NCBI RefSeq assembly: GCF_029953595.1
Contig: NZ_CP124535.1
Location: forward strand, 248,001 to 312,000
From: Fuscovulum ytuae
GTDB lineage: Bacteria; Pseudomonadota; Alphaproteobacteria; Rhodobacterales; Rhodobacteraceae
Reading direction: 5' to 3'
Length of the DNA: 64,000 bases
The position numbers and the translations under genes are program-made. The notes below the pieces were generated by a model. It was not told the origin of the DNA, ran no database searches, and saw nothing but the letters and a program-made list of their open reading frames with translations. The number at the start of each line of letters is the position of its first letter. Position 1 is the first letter of the stretch. Positions 36,270-43,137 of this stretch are shown here, one piece after another.

Positions 36270-37571
36270 TCATGCCACGGGATGCAACTGTTGCCGATGC
36301 GCCGCGTTTCCAAGGCGCAGCGCATCATAGGGATCGTCGGGCGACAGCATCATATCGGTGACCTGACGCAGCAATTCGCGCCGCCCGCGCGCCGAATAAA
36401 AGCCGCCTGGAACTTGGGACGTTTCCAAAAGATAGCGGCGGAAATCCCGATAGGCACGCAGGTCGGGCCGGGTTGGCGCAGCAAAGAAGGCAGGCAGTGG
36501 CTGGTCCGATACGAATTCCGGCTTGGCATAGACCGCCGCGCCAAAAGTCCGCAGCGGCAATCCCCGCCACAGCACCTGTTGGCCCGCCGTCGAATTCACC
36601 GTCACCGCCGACCGGGCAAGGTTCAGCAGCGTGCCAAGCTTGCCGCCGGGGATGTAGTGAACCCGCGCCTCCACCCCGTGCAGCTGGGCCAGACGGCGTA
36701 TTTCGGCGCGCAGCGGCACCCGGCCATCTTCCAAAGGATGCGCCTTGAAGACCAAATGATGATGTTGCGGCGCACCTGCGGCGAAACCCTCCATCACCAG
36801 GGCAAGGAATTCCGTCATCGATTGAAAGGGGGAATGGGTCCGAAAGCTGGCATCATGTTCAAGTTGCAGCAGAACCAGATGCAGCGGATGGCCCGAATGC
36901 CGGATCAGCGTGGTGCGCAGCATGCGCTCCCACCGGTGGAAGGGTTGCAGCACAAGGCGACGCAGGTGCAGCTTCGCCTCTTGCCAGACAGTCAAGGCCC
37001 GGTGCGGGCGATAGCCCGGATAGGCCCGCGCGCCGATAAAGACGAACCAGTGATAGAAGGCCCCCCAAAAGATATGCTGTCGCATATCGCCCCAAGAGGT
37101 GGGCGCATCCGGTTGATCTGACGGCGAACGGGCAAGGGCTGCGCGCATATCCTCCAGCGACAGGCGCATCAGGCGCGAATTGCCATTCGATCCGCCGCGT
37201 TCATAGGTCACCCAATAGGGGCGCAGATAGCCTTCCTCGAACACATGCAGCGTCAGGCCACGGGTATGGGCCGCCGTGACGGCTGCGGCATGAACGGGCC
37301 GCGTGTCGCCATAAAGCACGATATCGGTGATACCCAGTTCGGCAATCAGCGCATCCAGCTTGGCAGGCCAAAGCTCCACCTTGTCGCGGAAGGGGATATA
37401 GCTGGCCCGATCCGGCCAGAAGGCCTGATCGCCGCGGTTGAATCCCACGCGATGCACATCCGCCCCCGCCGCGCAGAGCATCTTGCCCAAACGGTAGAAA
37501 AACGGCCCATGCGGACCCTGAAGGAAAAGGAAGCTGCGGCCTTGGCCGGATACTCGCATCTTGCGCCCCAC
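36270..37571 (-). CDS. kpsS: KpsS-like capsular polysaccharide biosynthesis protein
   Basis: 433 residues. The family segment FLFLQGPHGPFFYRLGKMLCA at the start, VHRVGFNRGDQAFW, YGDTRPVHAAAV, FEEGYLRPYWVTYERGG and the C-terminal HPLEDGRVPLRAE with YIPGGKLGTLLNLARSAVTVNSTAG match KpsS/LipB proteins, which start the poly-Kdo linker. A GTG at 37571 lies behind GAAGGGAGG; the alternative is the ATG at 37559. With the downstream wza-like and kpsC genes it forms a capsule cluster. No polymerase, exporter or sugar-specific genes are present here. Confidence 0.83.
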   Translation of the reverse strand: MGRKMRVSGQGRSFLFLQGPHGPFFYRLGKMLCAAGADVHRVGFNRGDQAFWPDRASYIPFRDKVELWPAKLDALIAELGITDIVLYGDTRPVHAAAVTAAHTRGLTLHVFEEGYLRPYWVTYERGGSNGNSRLMRLSLEDMRAALARSPSDQPDAPTSWGDMRQHIFWGAFYHWFVFIGARAYPGYRPHRALTVWQEAKLHLRRLVLQPFHRWERMLRTTLIRHSGHPLHLVLLQLEHDASFRTHSPFQSMTEFLALVMEGFAAGAPQHHHLVFKAHPLEDGRVPLRAEIRRLAQLHGVEARVHYIPGGKLGTLLNLARSAVTVNSTAGQQVLWRGLPLRTFGAAVYAKPEFVSDQPLPAFFAAPTRPDLRAYRDFRRYLLETSQVPGGFYSARGRRELLRQVTDMMLSPDDPYDALRLGNAAHRQQLHPVA

Positions 37572-37744
37572 TTGGACGGGCCTCCCTTCGCTCTCCTGCC
37601 TTTGGCTGCACGAAAGATAGGCGTTACTCATTACCGGGACCAGCATGACGATGCTCCGGGGCAGAATTAGGGCGGATTGCGATGCATTGAACAAGACCAC
37701 GCGCAAGGCTAGGTCTTGGTCGGAAGAAGATAAGGAGAGGCGCG

Positions 37745-38344
37745 ATGTTCACCGGGATCGTCACGGATATCGGCGAGGTGCTAGAGGTCGAACGTCGTGG
37801 CGACCTGCGCGCCCGCATCGGCACGGGCTATGATGTCGGCGGCATCGATATCGGCGCCTCCATCGCCTGCGATGGTGTCTGCCTCACGGTTATCGCACTC
37901 GGCACTGCCCCGCAAAACTGGTTTGACGTGGAAATCAGCGCCGAAAGCCTGTCAAAGACCAATCTGGGCAATTGGGGGCCCGGAAGCCGCATCAACCTCG
38001 AACGCGCGCTGAAGGTGGGCGATGAACTGGGCGGCCACATCGTGTCGGGCCATGTCGATGGTCTGGCCGAAGTGGTGGGCCTGCGCCCCGAGGGCGACTC
38101 GCTCCGCGTCACCTTTCGCGCGCCGCATGCCTTGGCAGGCTTCATCGCGCCGAAGGGATCCGTCGCGCTGAATGGCACCTCGCTTACGGTGAATGAGGTG
38201 GAGGGGACGGATTTCGGCATCAATTTCATCCCGCACACGCAAAAGGCCACCACTTGGGGCGGGGTCAAGCTGGGGGATCGCATCAACCTCGAGGTGGATA
38301 CGATGGCGCGCTATGTCGCGCGGCTGCGTGAGTGGGGGCAGTGA
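37745..38344 (+). CDS. ribE: Riboflavin synthase alpha subunit
   Basis: Catalyses dismutation of two 6,7-dimethyl-8-ribityllumazine molecules to riboflavin. 199 residues of two homologous lumazine-binding halves: MFTGIVTDIGEVLEV and HIVSGHVDGLAEVV, SLSKTNLGNW and the C-terminal SLTVNEVEGTDFGINFIPHT. The N-terminal MFTGI is essential and present. It is separated from ribB/ribH by one gene and a palindrome block. No FMN riboswitch was seen upstream. RBS AAGGAGAGG precedes the ATG. Divergent from the capsule genes. Confidence 0.95.
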   Translation: MFTGIVTDIGEVLEVERRGDLRARIGTGYDVGGIDIGASIACDGVCLTVIALGTAPQNWFDVEISAESLSKTNLGNWGPGSRINLERALKVGDELGGHIVSGHVDGLAEVVGLRPEGDSLRVTFRAPHALAGFIAPKGSVALNGTSLTVNEVEGTDFGINFIPHTQKATTWGGVKLGDRINLEVDTMARYVARLREWGQ

Positions 38345-38919
38345 CTGGCCTTGGCCATAACGGCGGCCCGTCGCTGGAACCGGGGTTCGGGTGGCGCAAG
38401 CATTGCTGGACGGCGGCCCGCGCGCGGCTTCTGCCCACGCTTCCCATCGAGGTGGTCCGCCTGCGGGTGAAGCGGGCGGCGGAACTGGGCCTTGATTACC
38501 GCAGCTATGCCTCGGTCCGGGCGGCGACGGGACATGATGTTGTGGCCTTGCTCTTTTCGTCGAACGCGCTGCGGATGGTCGCGCCAAACCCGACCTTGCC
38601 CATGGATCGCGCCGCGAAACTGGCCGCATTGCGTGAGTGCGGCCGCGTCGCGCTGGCGATCCGACCGTTGACGGTGGCGCAGCTTGCGGGGGCAGGGGGG
38701 CAGGCGCTTGATGCCGTCCATCCCGCGCCCGAATTGCTGGGCCGCTGGGGCGCGGCGGGGGCGGCGGTGCGTGCCGCTTTGGGCCGGGTGCCGGGGGATC
38801 GCGTGATCCTTGTGGGCGATACCGCGCTGGAACGGGACTGGTGCGCGGCCGGTCGTTTGGCCGGATGGGTTCCGTCGGATCGCTATTTCGCGACAGGCCA
38901 AGGGGGCGGCGAAATCTGA
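38341..38919 (+). CDS. Unknown protein coupled to riboflavin synthase
   Basis: 192 residues, rich in Ala and Arg. The N terminus reads TGLGHNGGPSLEPGFGW and the later part has VRLRVKRAAELGLDYRSYASVRAATGHDVVALLFSSNALRMVAP (about residues 36-80), suggesting an alpha/beta protein, and GDRVILVGDTALERDW near the end. I recognise no domain. Start at GTG 38341 overlapping the ribE stop (GTGA). The stop codon is part of the first 21-bp palindrome in the block ahead of ribB. Confidence 0.65.
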   Translation: MTGLGHNGGPSLEPGFGWRKHCWTAARARLLPTLPIEVVRLRVKRAAELGLDYRSYASVRAATGHDVVALLFSSNALRMVAPNPTLPMDRAAKLAALRECGRVALAIRPLTVAQLAGAGGQALDAVHPAPELLGRWGAAGAAVRAALGRVPGDRVILVGDTALERDWCAAGRLAGWVPSDRYFATGQGGGEI

Positions 38920-39025
38920 CGCAGATTTCGCGTCGTTTTCTGACGCAGAAAACGAAGCCACCCCTTCCGGCGCGGGTGACCGGAAAATGCGTCATTTTCC
39001 GCCGCGTTTTCTGCGTCAGAAAACG
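38910..39025. repeat. Block of four 21-bp palindromes before ribB
   Basis: Each unit has 9-base arms around a 3-base ACG or CGT centre: 38910-38930 (CGAAATCTG/CAGATTTCG), 38934-38954 (CGTTTTCTG/CAGAAAACG), 38981-39001 (CGGAAAATG/CATTTTCCG), 39005-39025 (CGTTTTCTG/CAGAAAACG). Unit 4 is the exact reverse complement of unit 2. Each unit holds TGACGCA or TGCGTCA. The first covers the stop codon of the preceding gene. Confidence 0.8.
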
Positions 39026-39135
39026 CCCCCACCCCTGCCATATGTCGATGCACAACGGCTGTGCGTCGCCTCTGCACTGGCCTTTGGCCGCGCTGCGCGC
39101 TAGGACGCTTGGCACAAGCTGCAAGGGCCATCCGC

Positions 39136-40233
39136 ATGAGCGAGACGAAGACTGATTTTTCCGATGCCATCTCTTCGGTGGAAGAGATCATCGAAGATGC
39201 CCGCAACGGGCGCATGTTCATTCTGGTGGATCACGAAGACCGCGAAAACGAAGGCGATCTGGTCATCCCCGCCCAGATGTGTACGCCCTCGGCCATCAAC
39301 TTCATGGCCACCCATGGGCGTGGGCTGATCTGCCTTGCGCTGCCGGCCGCGCGGATCGATGCACTGGGCCTTCCGTTGATGAGCCCCAAGAACTCCAGCC
39401 GCCACGAAACCGCCTTCACCCTGTCGATCGAGGCGCGCGAAGGCGTGACCACCGGCATTTCGGCGGCAGATCGGGCGCGCACCGTATCGGTCGCCATAGA
39501 CCCCACCAAGGGCGCGGCGGATATTGCCACACCCGGCCATATCTTCCCTCTGCGGGCGCGGGATGGCGGCGTCTTGGTGCGCGCAGGCCATACCGAGGCA
39601 GCGGTGGATGTGTCGCGCCTTGCTGGCCTCAACCCGTCGGGCGTGATCTGCGAGATCATGAATGACGACGGCACCATGGCCCGCCTGCCAGACCTTGTGT
39701 CCTTTGCCCAGAAGCATGGGCTTAAGATCGGCACGATTTCCGACCTGATCGCTTATCGCCGTCGACATGACAATCTGGTCAACGAAAAGGCGGTGAAAGC
39801 CGTCACCTCCGCCCATGGCGGCGATTGGCTGATGCGGGTCTTTGCCGATGAAACTCAAGGGGCCGAACATGTCGTCCTGACCAAGGGCGATCTGACGGGG
39901 GTCGATCCGGTTCTGGTGCGTGTCCATGCGCTCAACCCGCTTGAGGATGTGCTGGGCGTGGGCGGCGGCGGCGATCTGCCGGCCGCCATGCGCCTGATCG
40001 CGGCGGAAGGCCGGGGCGTCGTGGTCCTTTTGCGCGACACGGCCATGAAGATGGTCGAAGGGGGCGAACATTCGCCCCAAACCCTGCGCCAATACGGGCT
40101 TGGCGCGCAGATCCTTTCTGCGCTGGGCCTGTCGAAGATCACGCTGGTGACGAATTCCGCAGCCCCCAAGGTTGTGGGGCTTGAGGCTTATGGATTGTCC
40201 ATCGCGGGCACGCGCCCGATCCGGGAGGTATAG
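39136..40233 (+). CDS. ribB: 3,4-Dihydroxy-2-butanone-4-phosphate synthase fused to a GTP cyclohydrolase II-like domain
   Basis: Residues 1-210 form the active RibB domain: VDHEDRENEGDLVIPAQ (acidic metal loop, about 31-47), FMATHGRGLICLAL, GVTTGISAADRA and AGHTEAAVDV. It converts ribulose-5-phosphate to the four-carbon riboflavin precursor. Residues about 215-365 resemble RibA, but the zinc-binding Cys triplet is absent: the segment reads VRVHALNPLEDVLGVGGGGD where active RibA has three Cys. So it should not hydrolyse GTP. The ATG at 39136 is chosen; RBS AAGGGCCATC. Ends 3 bases before ribH. Confidence 0.92.
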   Translation: MSETKTDFSDAISSVEEIIEDARNGRMFILVDHEDRENEGDLVIPAQMCTPSAINFMATHGRGLICLALPAARIDALGLPLMSPKNSSRHETAFTLSIEAREGVTTGISAADRARTVSVAIDPTKGAADIATPGHIFPLRARDGGVLVRAGHTEAAVDVSRLAGLNPSGVICEIMNDDGTMARLPDLVSFAQKHGLKIGTISDLIAYRRRHDNLVNEKAVKAVTSAHGGDWLMRVFADETQGAEHVVLTKGDLTGVDPVLVRVHALNPLEDVLGVGGGGDLPAAMRLIAAEGRGVVVLLRDTAMKMVEGGEHSPQTLRQYGLGAQILSALGLSKITLVTNSAAPKVVGLEAYGLSIAGTRPIREV

Positions 40234-40236
40234 GTC

Positions 40237-40737
40237 ATGGCGGCGAATGAAGGTCACTACACCCTGCCTCTGCCGGTCTTCGACAAGCCGGTGAAACTGT
40301 TGATTGTCGTGGCCCCCTATTACCGCGACATCGCCGACAACCTGATCGCAGGCGCGCGCGCGATGGCGGCGAAATGCGGGGCCGAGGTCGATCTGGTCGA
40401 AGTGCCCGGTGCTTTGGAAGTGCCCACCGCCATCGCCATGGCGGAACGTCAGGCCAAATATGATGGCTATGTTGCGCTGGGCTGCGTGATCCGGGGGGAA
40501 ACCACCCATTACGACACGGTCTGCAATGACAGCAGCCGCGCCCTCTCGCTTCTTGGTTTGCAAGGGGCCTGCATCGGCAACGGTATCTTGACGGTTGAAA
40601 ACAAACCGCAGGCCGAGGTGCGGGCCGATCCGATGGGGCAGGACAAGGGCGGCGGCGCGGCAGCGGCGGCCTTGCATCTGATCGCGCTTTCGCGCAATTG
40701 GGCGGGCCAAACCAAGGGGATCGGATTCCGCGCATGA
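40237..40737 (+). CDS. ribH: 6,7-Dimethyl-8-ribityllumazine synthase
   Basis: Condenses 5-amino-6-ribitylaminouracil with dihydroxybutanone phosphate to lumazine. 166 residues; recognisable parts are VVAPYYRDIADNLIAGA, VPGALEVPTAIAMAERQ, YVALGCVIRGETTHYDTVCNDSSRAL and CIGNGILTVENKPQAEVR. ATG lies 3 bases after the ribB stop. Its stop overlaps nusB (ATGA), matching the ribH-nusB pairing seen in many bacteria. Confidence 0.95.
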   Translation: MAANEGHYTLPLPVFDKPVKLLIVVAPYYRDIADNLIAGARAMAAKCGAEVDLVEVPGALEVPTAIAMAERQAKYDGYVALGCVIRGETTHYDTVCNDSSRALSLLGLQGACIGNGILTVENKPQAEVRADPMGQDKGGGAAAAALHLIALSRNWAGQTKGIGFRA

Positions 40738-41195
40738 CCGCGCCTGACGCCAAACGCATGAGATCGGCCTCACGGCTTTATGCCGTGCAGGCCCTGTTCC
40801 AGATGGAAGCCAGCGGCCAGACCGTCGAATCCGTCACCCGCGAATTCGAAACCCACCGCTTTGGCGAGGTCTTCGAAGATGCCGAAATGGAAGAGGGCGA
40901 TCCCAACCATTTCCGCAAGGTCGTCGATGCCGCCGTGAACTGGCAGGCCAAGATCGATCAGCTGACCGACCGCGCGCTGGTCGCGAAATGGCCCATCGAC
41001 CGGATCGATCCCGTCCTGCGCGCCCTCTTTCGCGCGGCGGGGGGGGAAATCGTGGGGATGGACACGCCGCCCAAGGTGGCGATCACCGAATATGTCGATG
41101 TCGCCAAGGCCTTCTTCCCCGAAGGCAAGGAATCAAAATTCGTCAATGCCGTGCTGGATCATATGGCGCGCGAGGCAAAGCCCGCCGCTTTCTAG
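40734..41195 (+). CDS. nusB: Transcription antitermination factor NusB
   Basis: 153 residues of an all-helical RNA-binding protein that joins NusE at boxA of rRNA operons. Core parts are SRLYAVQALFQMEASGQ, VDRIDPVLRALFRAAGGEIV (written here as in residues about 85-105) and VAITEYVDVAKAFFPEGKESKFVNAVLDHMA, the C-terminal helices conserved in NusB. Start at ATG 40734 overlapping ribH. A longer frame from 40698 is rejected. Confidence 0.93.
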   Translation: MTAPDAKRMRSASRLYAVQALFQMEASGQTVESVTREFETHRFGEVFEDAEMEEGDPNHFRKVVDAAVNWQAKIDQLTDRALVAKWPIDRIDPVLRALFRAAGGEIVGMDTPPKVAITEYVDVAKAFFPEGKESKFVNAVLDHMAREAKPAAF

Positions 41196-41311
41196 GGCGG
41201 TCACGGGCGGGATCTCGCTGGAATGGGGGGCCTTGCGCCCCCTGCGTCATTTTGGATGTGGACCTTGCCGGGCAAGGGGCTAGGCTCTCTCTGTAATCAG
41301 GGAGTCGTGAG

Positions 41312-41632
41312 ATGCCGAAACTCGTGCGCCTTTATATCCAAAGCATCGCAGTGGGCTTTGCTCTGTCCGTCCTGTTCCTTGGCGCACTGCTGTGGCTCGA
41401 CATCGGCGGTCTGGGCGGGTTGATCCTTGGGTCCAGCACGGGCTTTGTTGCGGCAGCGATGCTGATCGTCTTCAATGGGATCATCTTTTCGGGCGCGCAA
41501 TTCGCCTATGTCATCATGCGCATGGCCGATCATGACGATGGCCCGCGCGGTGGCCGCGCGGTCCGGCTGGAACCGATCCCGGTCAAGGTCGCGGCGCAAA
41601 AGACCCCGGTAAAGCGGGCGCTGCGCCGCTAA
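41312..41632 (+). CDS. Small two-helix membrane protein, paralogue 1
   Basis: 106 residues starting MPKLVRLYIQSIAVGFALS. Two or three membrane helices (about 10-28, 34-52, 53-70) precede a basic C-terminal tail rich in Lys and Arg. No family recognised. The next gene encodes a shorter version beginning MPKLIRLYIDSVLLGFALG; the two are clearly duplicates. Ribosome-binding site GGGAG. The basic tail is absent from the second copy, so they may have diverged in function. Confidence 0.65.
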   Translation: MPKLVRLYIQSIAVGFALSVLFLGALLWLDIGGLGGLILGSSTGFVAAAMLIVFNGIIFSGAQFAYVIMRMADHDDGPRGGRAVRLEPIPVKVAAQKTPVKRALRR

Positions 41633-41699
41633 GGCCGCCCGCACCCTTTACCCAAGGCAATTGGGCCCTAGCTGGTGACGGGATCACCGGAGGGTCGCC

Positions 41700-41945
41700 A
41701 TGCCGAAACTGATCCGCCTTTATATCGACAGCGTCCTTCTGGGCTTTGCCCTTGGCATCGGCTTTGTTCTTCTGCTCGTCATCCTTGACGTGGCGCAGAT
41801 CGGGCGGTTGGTGCTGACCGGGCGGGACGGGTTGCTTGCCGCCGGGATGATGGCCGTCTTCTTCGGCGGCCTTTTCGCCTCTGTCCAATTCGCGCTGCGC
41901 GTCGTCACGATTGGCGCGCAGGATGGTTCCGACAAAAAGCGCTAG
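41700..41945 (+). CDS. Small two-helix membrane protein, paralogue 2
   Basis: 81 residues beginning MPKLIRLYIDSVLLGFALGIG, aligning with the gene 67 bases upstream over about 75 residues (LLAAGMMAVFFGGLFASVQFAL against VAAAMLIVFNGIIFSGAQFAY). It ends sooner, with DGSDKKR. RBS CGGAGGG. Function unknown; membrane location predicted. Confidence 0.65.
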   Translation: MPKLIRLYIDSVLLGFALGIGFVLLLVILDVAQIGRLVLTGRDGLLAAGMMAVFFGGLFASVQFALRVVTIGAQDGSDKKR

Positions 41946-42181
41946 GTGGCGGGCCCGCAGCGACCGTGGATGGCATGGTTTCCCGAGAGCCAGAGGTCTC
42001 AGGTGGGCGCCAGATAGCAGGACCAGGATCCTGCCAGAGCCAGCCCCCATTCGGTTGCTTATCGGCCACTGGAAAAGAGCCTCGCACGCGAAGAGCAGCA
42101 CCCGCCGCCTATGCAGATAGGGCGAGCCGCCCGTTACAGCAAGGCCGATCTTCTGACCGGCCCACCGGGGGCTTGCAGGAT

Positions 42182-42196
42182 GTTCACGATTGGTTC
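42182..42196. promoter_or_regulatory. LexA (SOS) box upstream of mmcB
   Basis: GTTC-N7-GTTC exactly (ACGATTG spacer), the LexA recognition sequence of Rhodobacter-type alphaproteobacteria. It starts 26 bases before the mmcB ATG. TTGCAG (42173-42178) with a 17-base spacer and CATGTT (42196-42201) is a weak promoter overlapping it. Confidence 0.8.
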
Positions 42197-42207
42197 ATGT
42201 TTGGCGC

Positions 42208-42669
42208 ATGGAACAGGCCGTCGAACCCTTGCCCGCCCAACCCGGACAGCGCCTTGCGCGTGGCGTCTGCCGTGGTCTGCGCGCGCTTGATTTCGTGACG
42301 GTCGAGGAATTGGTGCCGACACCCGGCCTTAGGGTCGATGTCATGGCGCTTGGTCCCAAGGGCGAGGTCTGGGTTGTCGAATGCAAATCCGGCCGCGCCG
42401 ATTATGCGGCGGATCGCAAATGGCAGGGCTATCTGGATTGGTGTGACAGGTTCTTCTGGGCGGTGGATGCGGATTTTCCGGTGGACCTTCTGCCCGAAGG
42501 AACCGGCCTGATCCTTGCCGATGCCTATGATGCCGAGATTTTGCGCATGGGGCCAGAGGTGCCGCTGGCCCCGGCACGGCGCAAGGTGATGGTGCAGAAA
42601 TTCGCCCGCCATGCGGCGCTGCGCCTGCAAGCGGCGCGCGATCCCGGTGCGATGGTCGCGGGCTGGTAA
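42208..42669 (+). CDS. mmcB: DNA repair protein MmcB
   Basis: 153 residues. The family core is intact: VPTPGLRVDVMALGPKGEVWVVECKSGRADYAADRKWQGYLDWCDRFFWAVDADFPVDLLPEGTGLI, residues about 42-105, a PD-(D/E)XK-like fold with D46 and E-x-K in VVECKS as candidate metal site. Caulobacter MmcB is SOS-induced and needed for mitomycin C resistance. The ATG at 42208 gives the usual N terminus, and a perfect LexA box lies just upstream. No ribosome-binding site is evident. Confidence 0.88.
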   Translation: MEQAVEPLPAQPGQRLARGVCRGLRALDFVTVEELVPTPGLRVDVMALGPKGEVWVVECKSGRADYAADRKWQGYLDWCDRFFWAVDADFPVDLLPEGTGLILADAYDAEILRMGPEVPLAPARRKVMVQKFARHAALRLQAARDPGAMVAGW

Positions 42670-42672
42670 GGC

Positions 42673-42891
42673 TTAGCGACGGCCCGGTTTCTTGGGCGCG
42701 CTGCTGCCGACGCTGCGCGCGGCTTCGGCTGCGGCGCGCAATTCCTCGGCAATCTCTTCCGCCTCATCCGGGTCAAAGTCGAGAGGCAGTTCAATCCCGC
42801 CTTCCGCCTCCACATAGATGCGCACCATGCCCTGATCGGTGGGGCCGATCTGGATGTTGGCGGCGATATCGCTTTGCTTGTCGATGCCCAT
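42673..42891 (-). CDS. DUF6324-like small protein
   Basis: 72 residues. ANIQIGPTDQGMVRIYVEAEGGIELPLDFDPDEAEEIAEELRAAAEAARSV (about residues 10-60) has a beta-strand pattern followed by a helix and matches the small Rhodobacterales DUF6324 family as I recall it. Role unknown. Convergent with mmcB, ending 3 bases from its stop. Weak ribosome-binding site. Confidence 0.6.
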   Translation of the reverse strand: MGIDKQSDIAANIQIGPTDQGMVRIYVEAEGGIELPLDFDPDEAEEIAEELRAAAEAARSVGSSAPKKPGRR

Positions 42892-43032
42892 GTTCGCGCG
42901 TCCCGTTACCGTCTTCTCCTGCCCTAGCGCGGGATGCAGGGCGAGGCAAGCCGGACCGGGCCCAAGCACTTGGTCAAAGGGGCAATCATCCTCTTGCAAT
43001 CGTCGGGGCAGGGGGGTAAACGGCCCGCGAGT

Positions 43033-43109
43033 GCCGCCTTAGCTCAGTTGGTTAGAGCACCAGATTGTGGATCTGGGGGTCCCCCGTTCGAGCCGGGGAG
43101 GCGGTACCA
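43033..43109 (+). tRNA. tRNA-His (GTG), alphaproteobacterial type with encoded CCA
   Basis: Full cloverleaf: acceptor GCCGCCT/AGGCGGT, D-arm GCTC-N9-GAGC, anticodon arm CCAGA-TTGTGGA-TCTGG, T-arm CCCCG-TTCGAGC-CGGGG, then A73 and CCA. The base at -1 is T, not G, and position 1:72 is G:T. This is the deviant tRNA-His described in some alphaproteobacteria, which lack the otherwise universal G-1. Confidence 0.93.
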
Positions 43110-43137
43110 TTCCTCCGAAACAACCGCCCTGCCAGTG

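Noticed and set aside
37572-37744. FMN riboswitch before ribE
   Set aside because: The conserved RFN core sequence was searched for by eye here and before ribB and was not found.
39100-40773. A 557-codon open frame on the minus strand
   Set aside because: It is antisense to ribB and ribH, which are firmly identified.
41583-42101. A 172-codon minus-strand frame between the small membrane genes and mmcB
   Set aside because: It is antisense to the second small membrane gene and has no start signal; the gap 41946-42181 shows only a weak hairpin GCAGGA-N6-TCCTGC at 42017-42034.
43031-43107. Placing the tRNA-His 5' end at 43031 with G-1
   Set aside because: This shifts the acceptor stem and loses the A73-CCA end; the frame starting at 43033 gives the regular cloverleaf.
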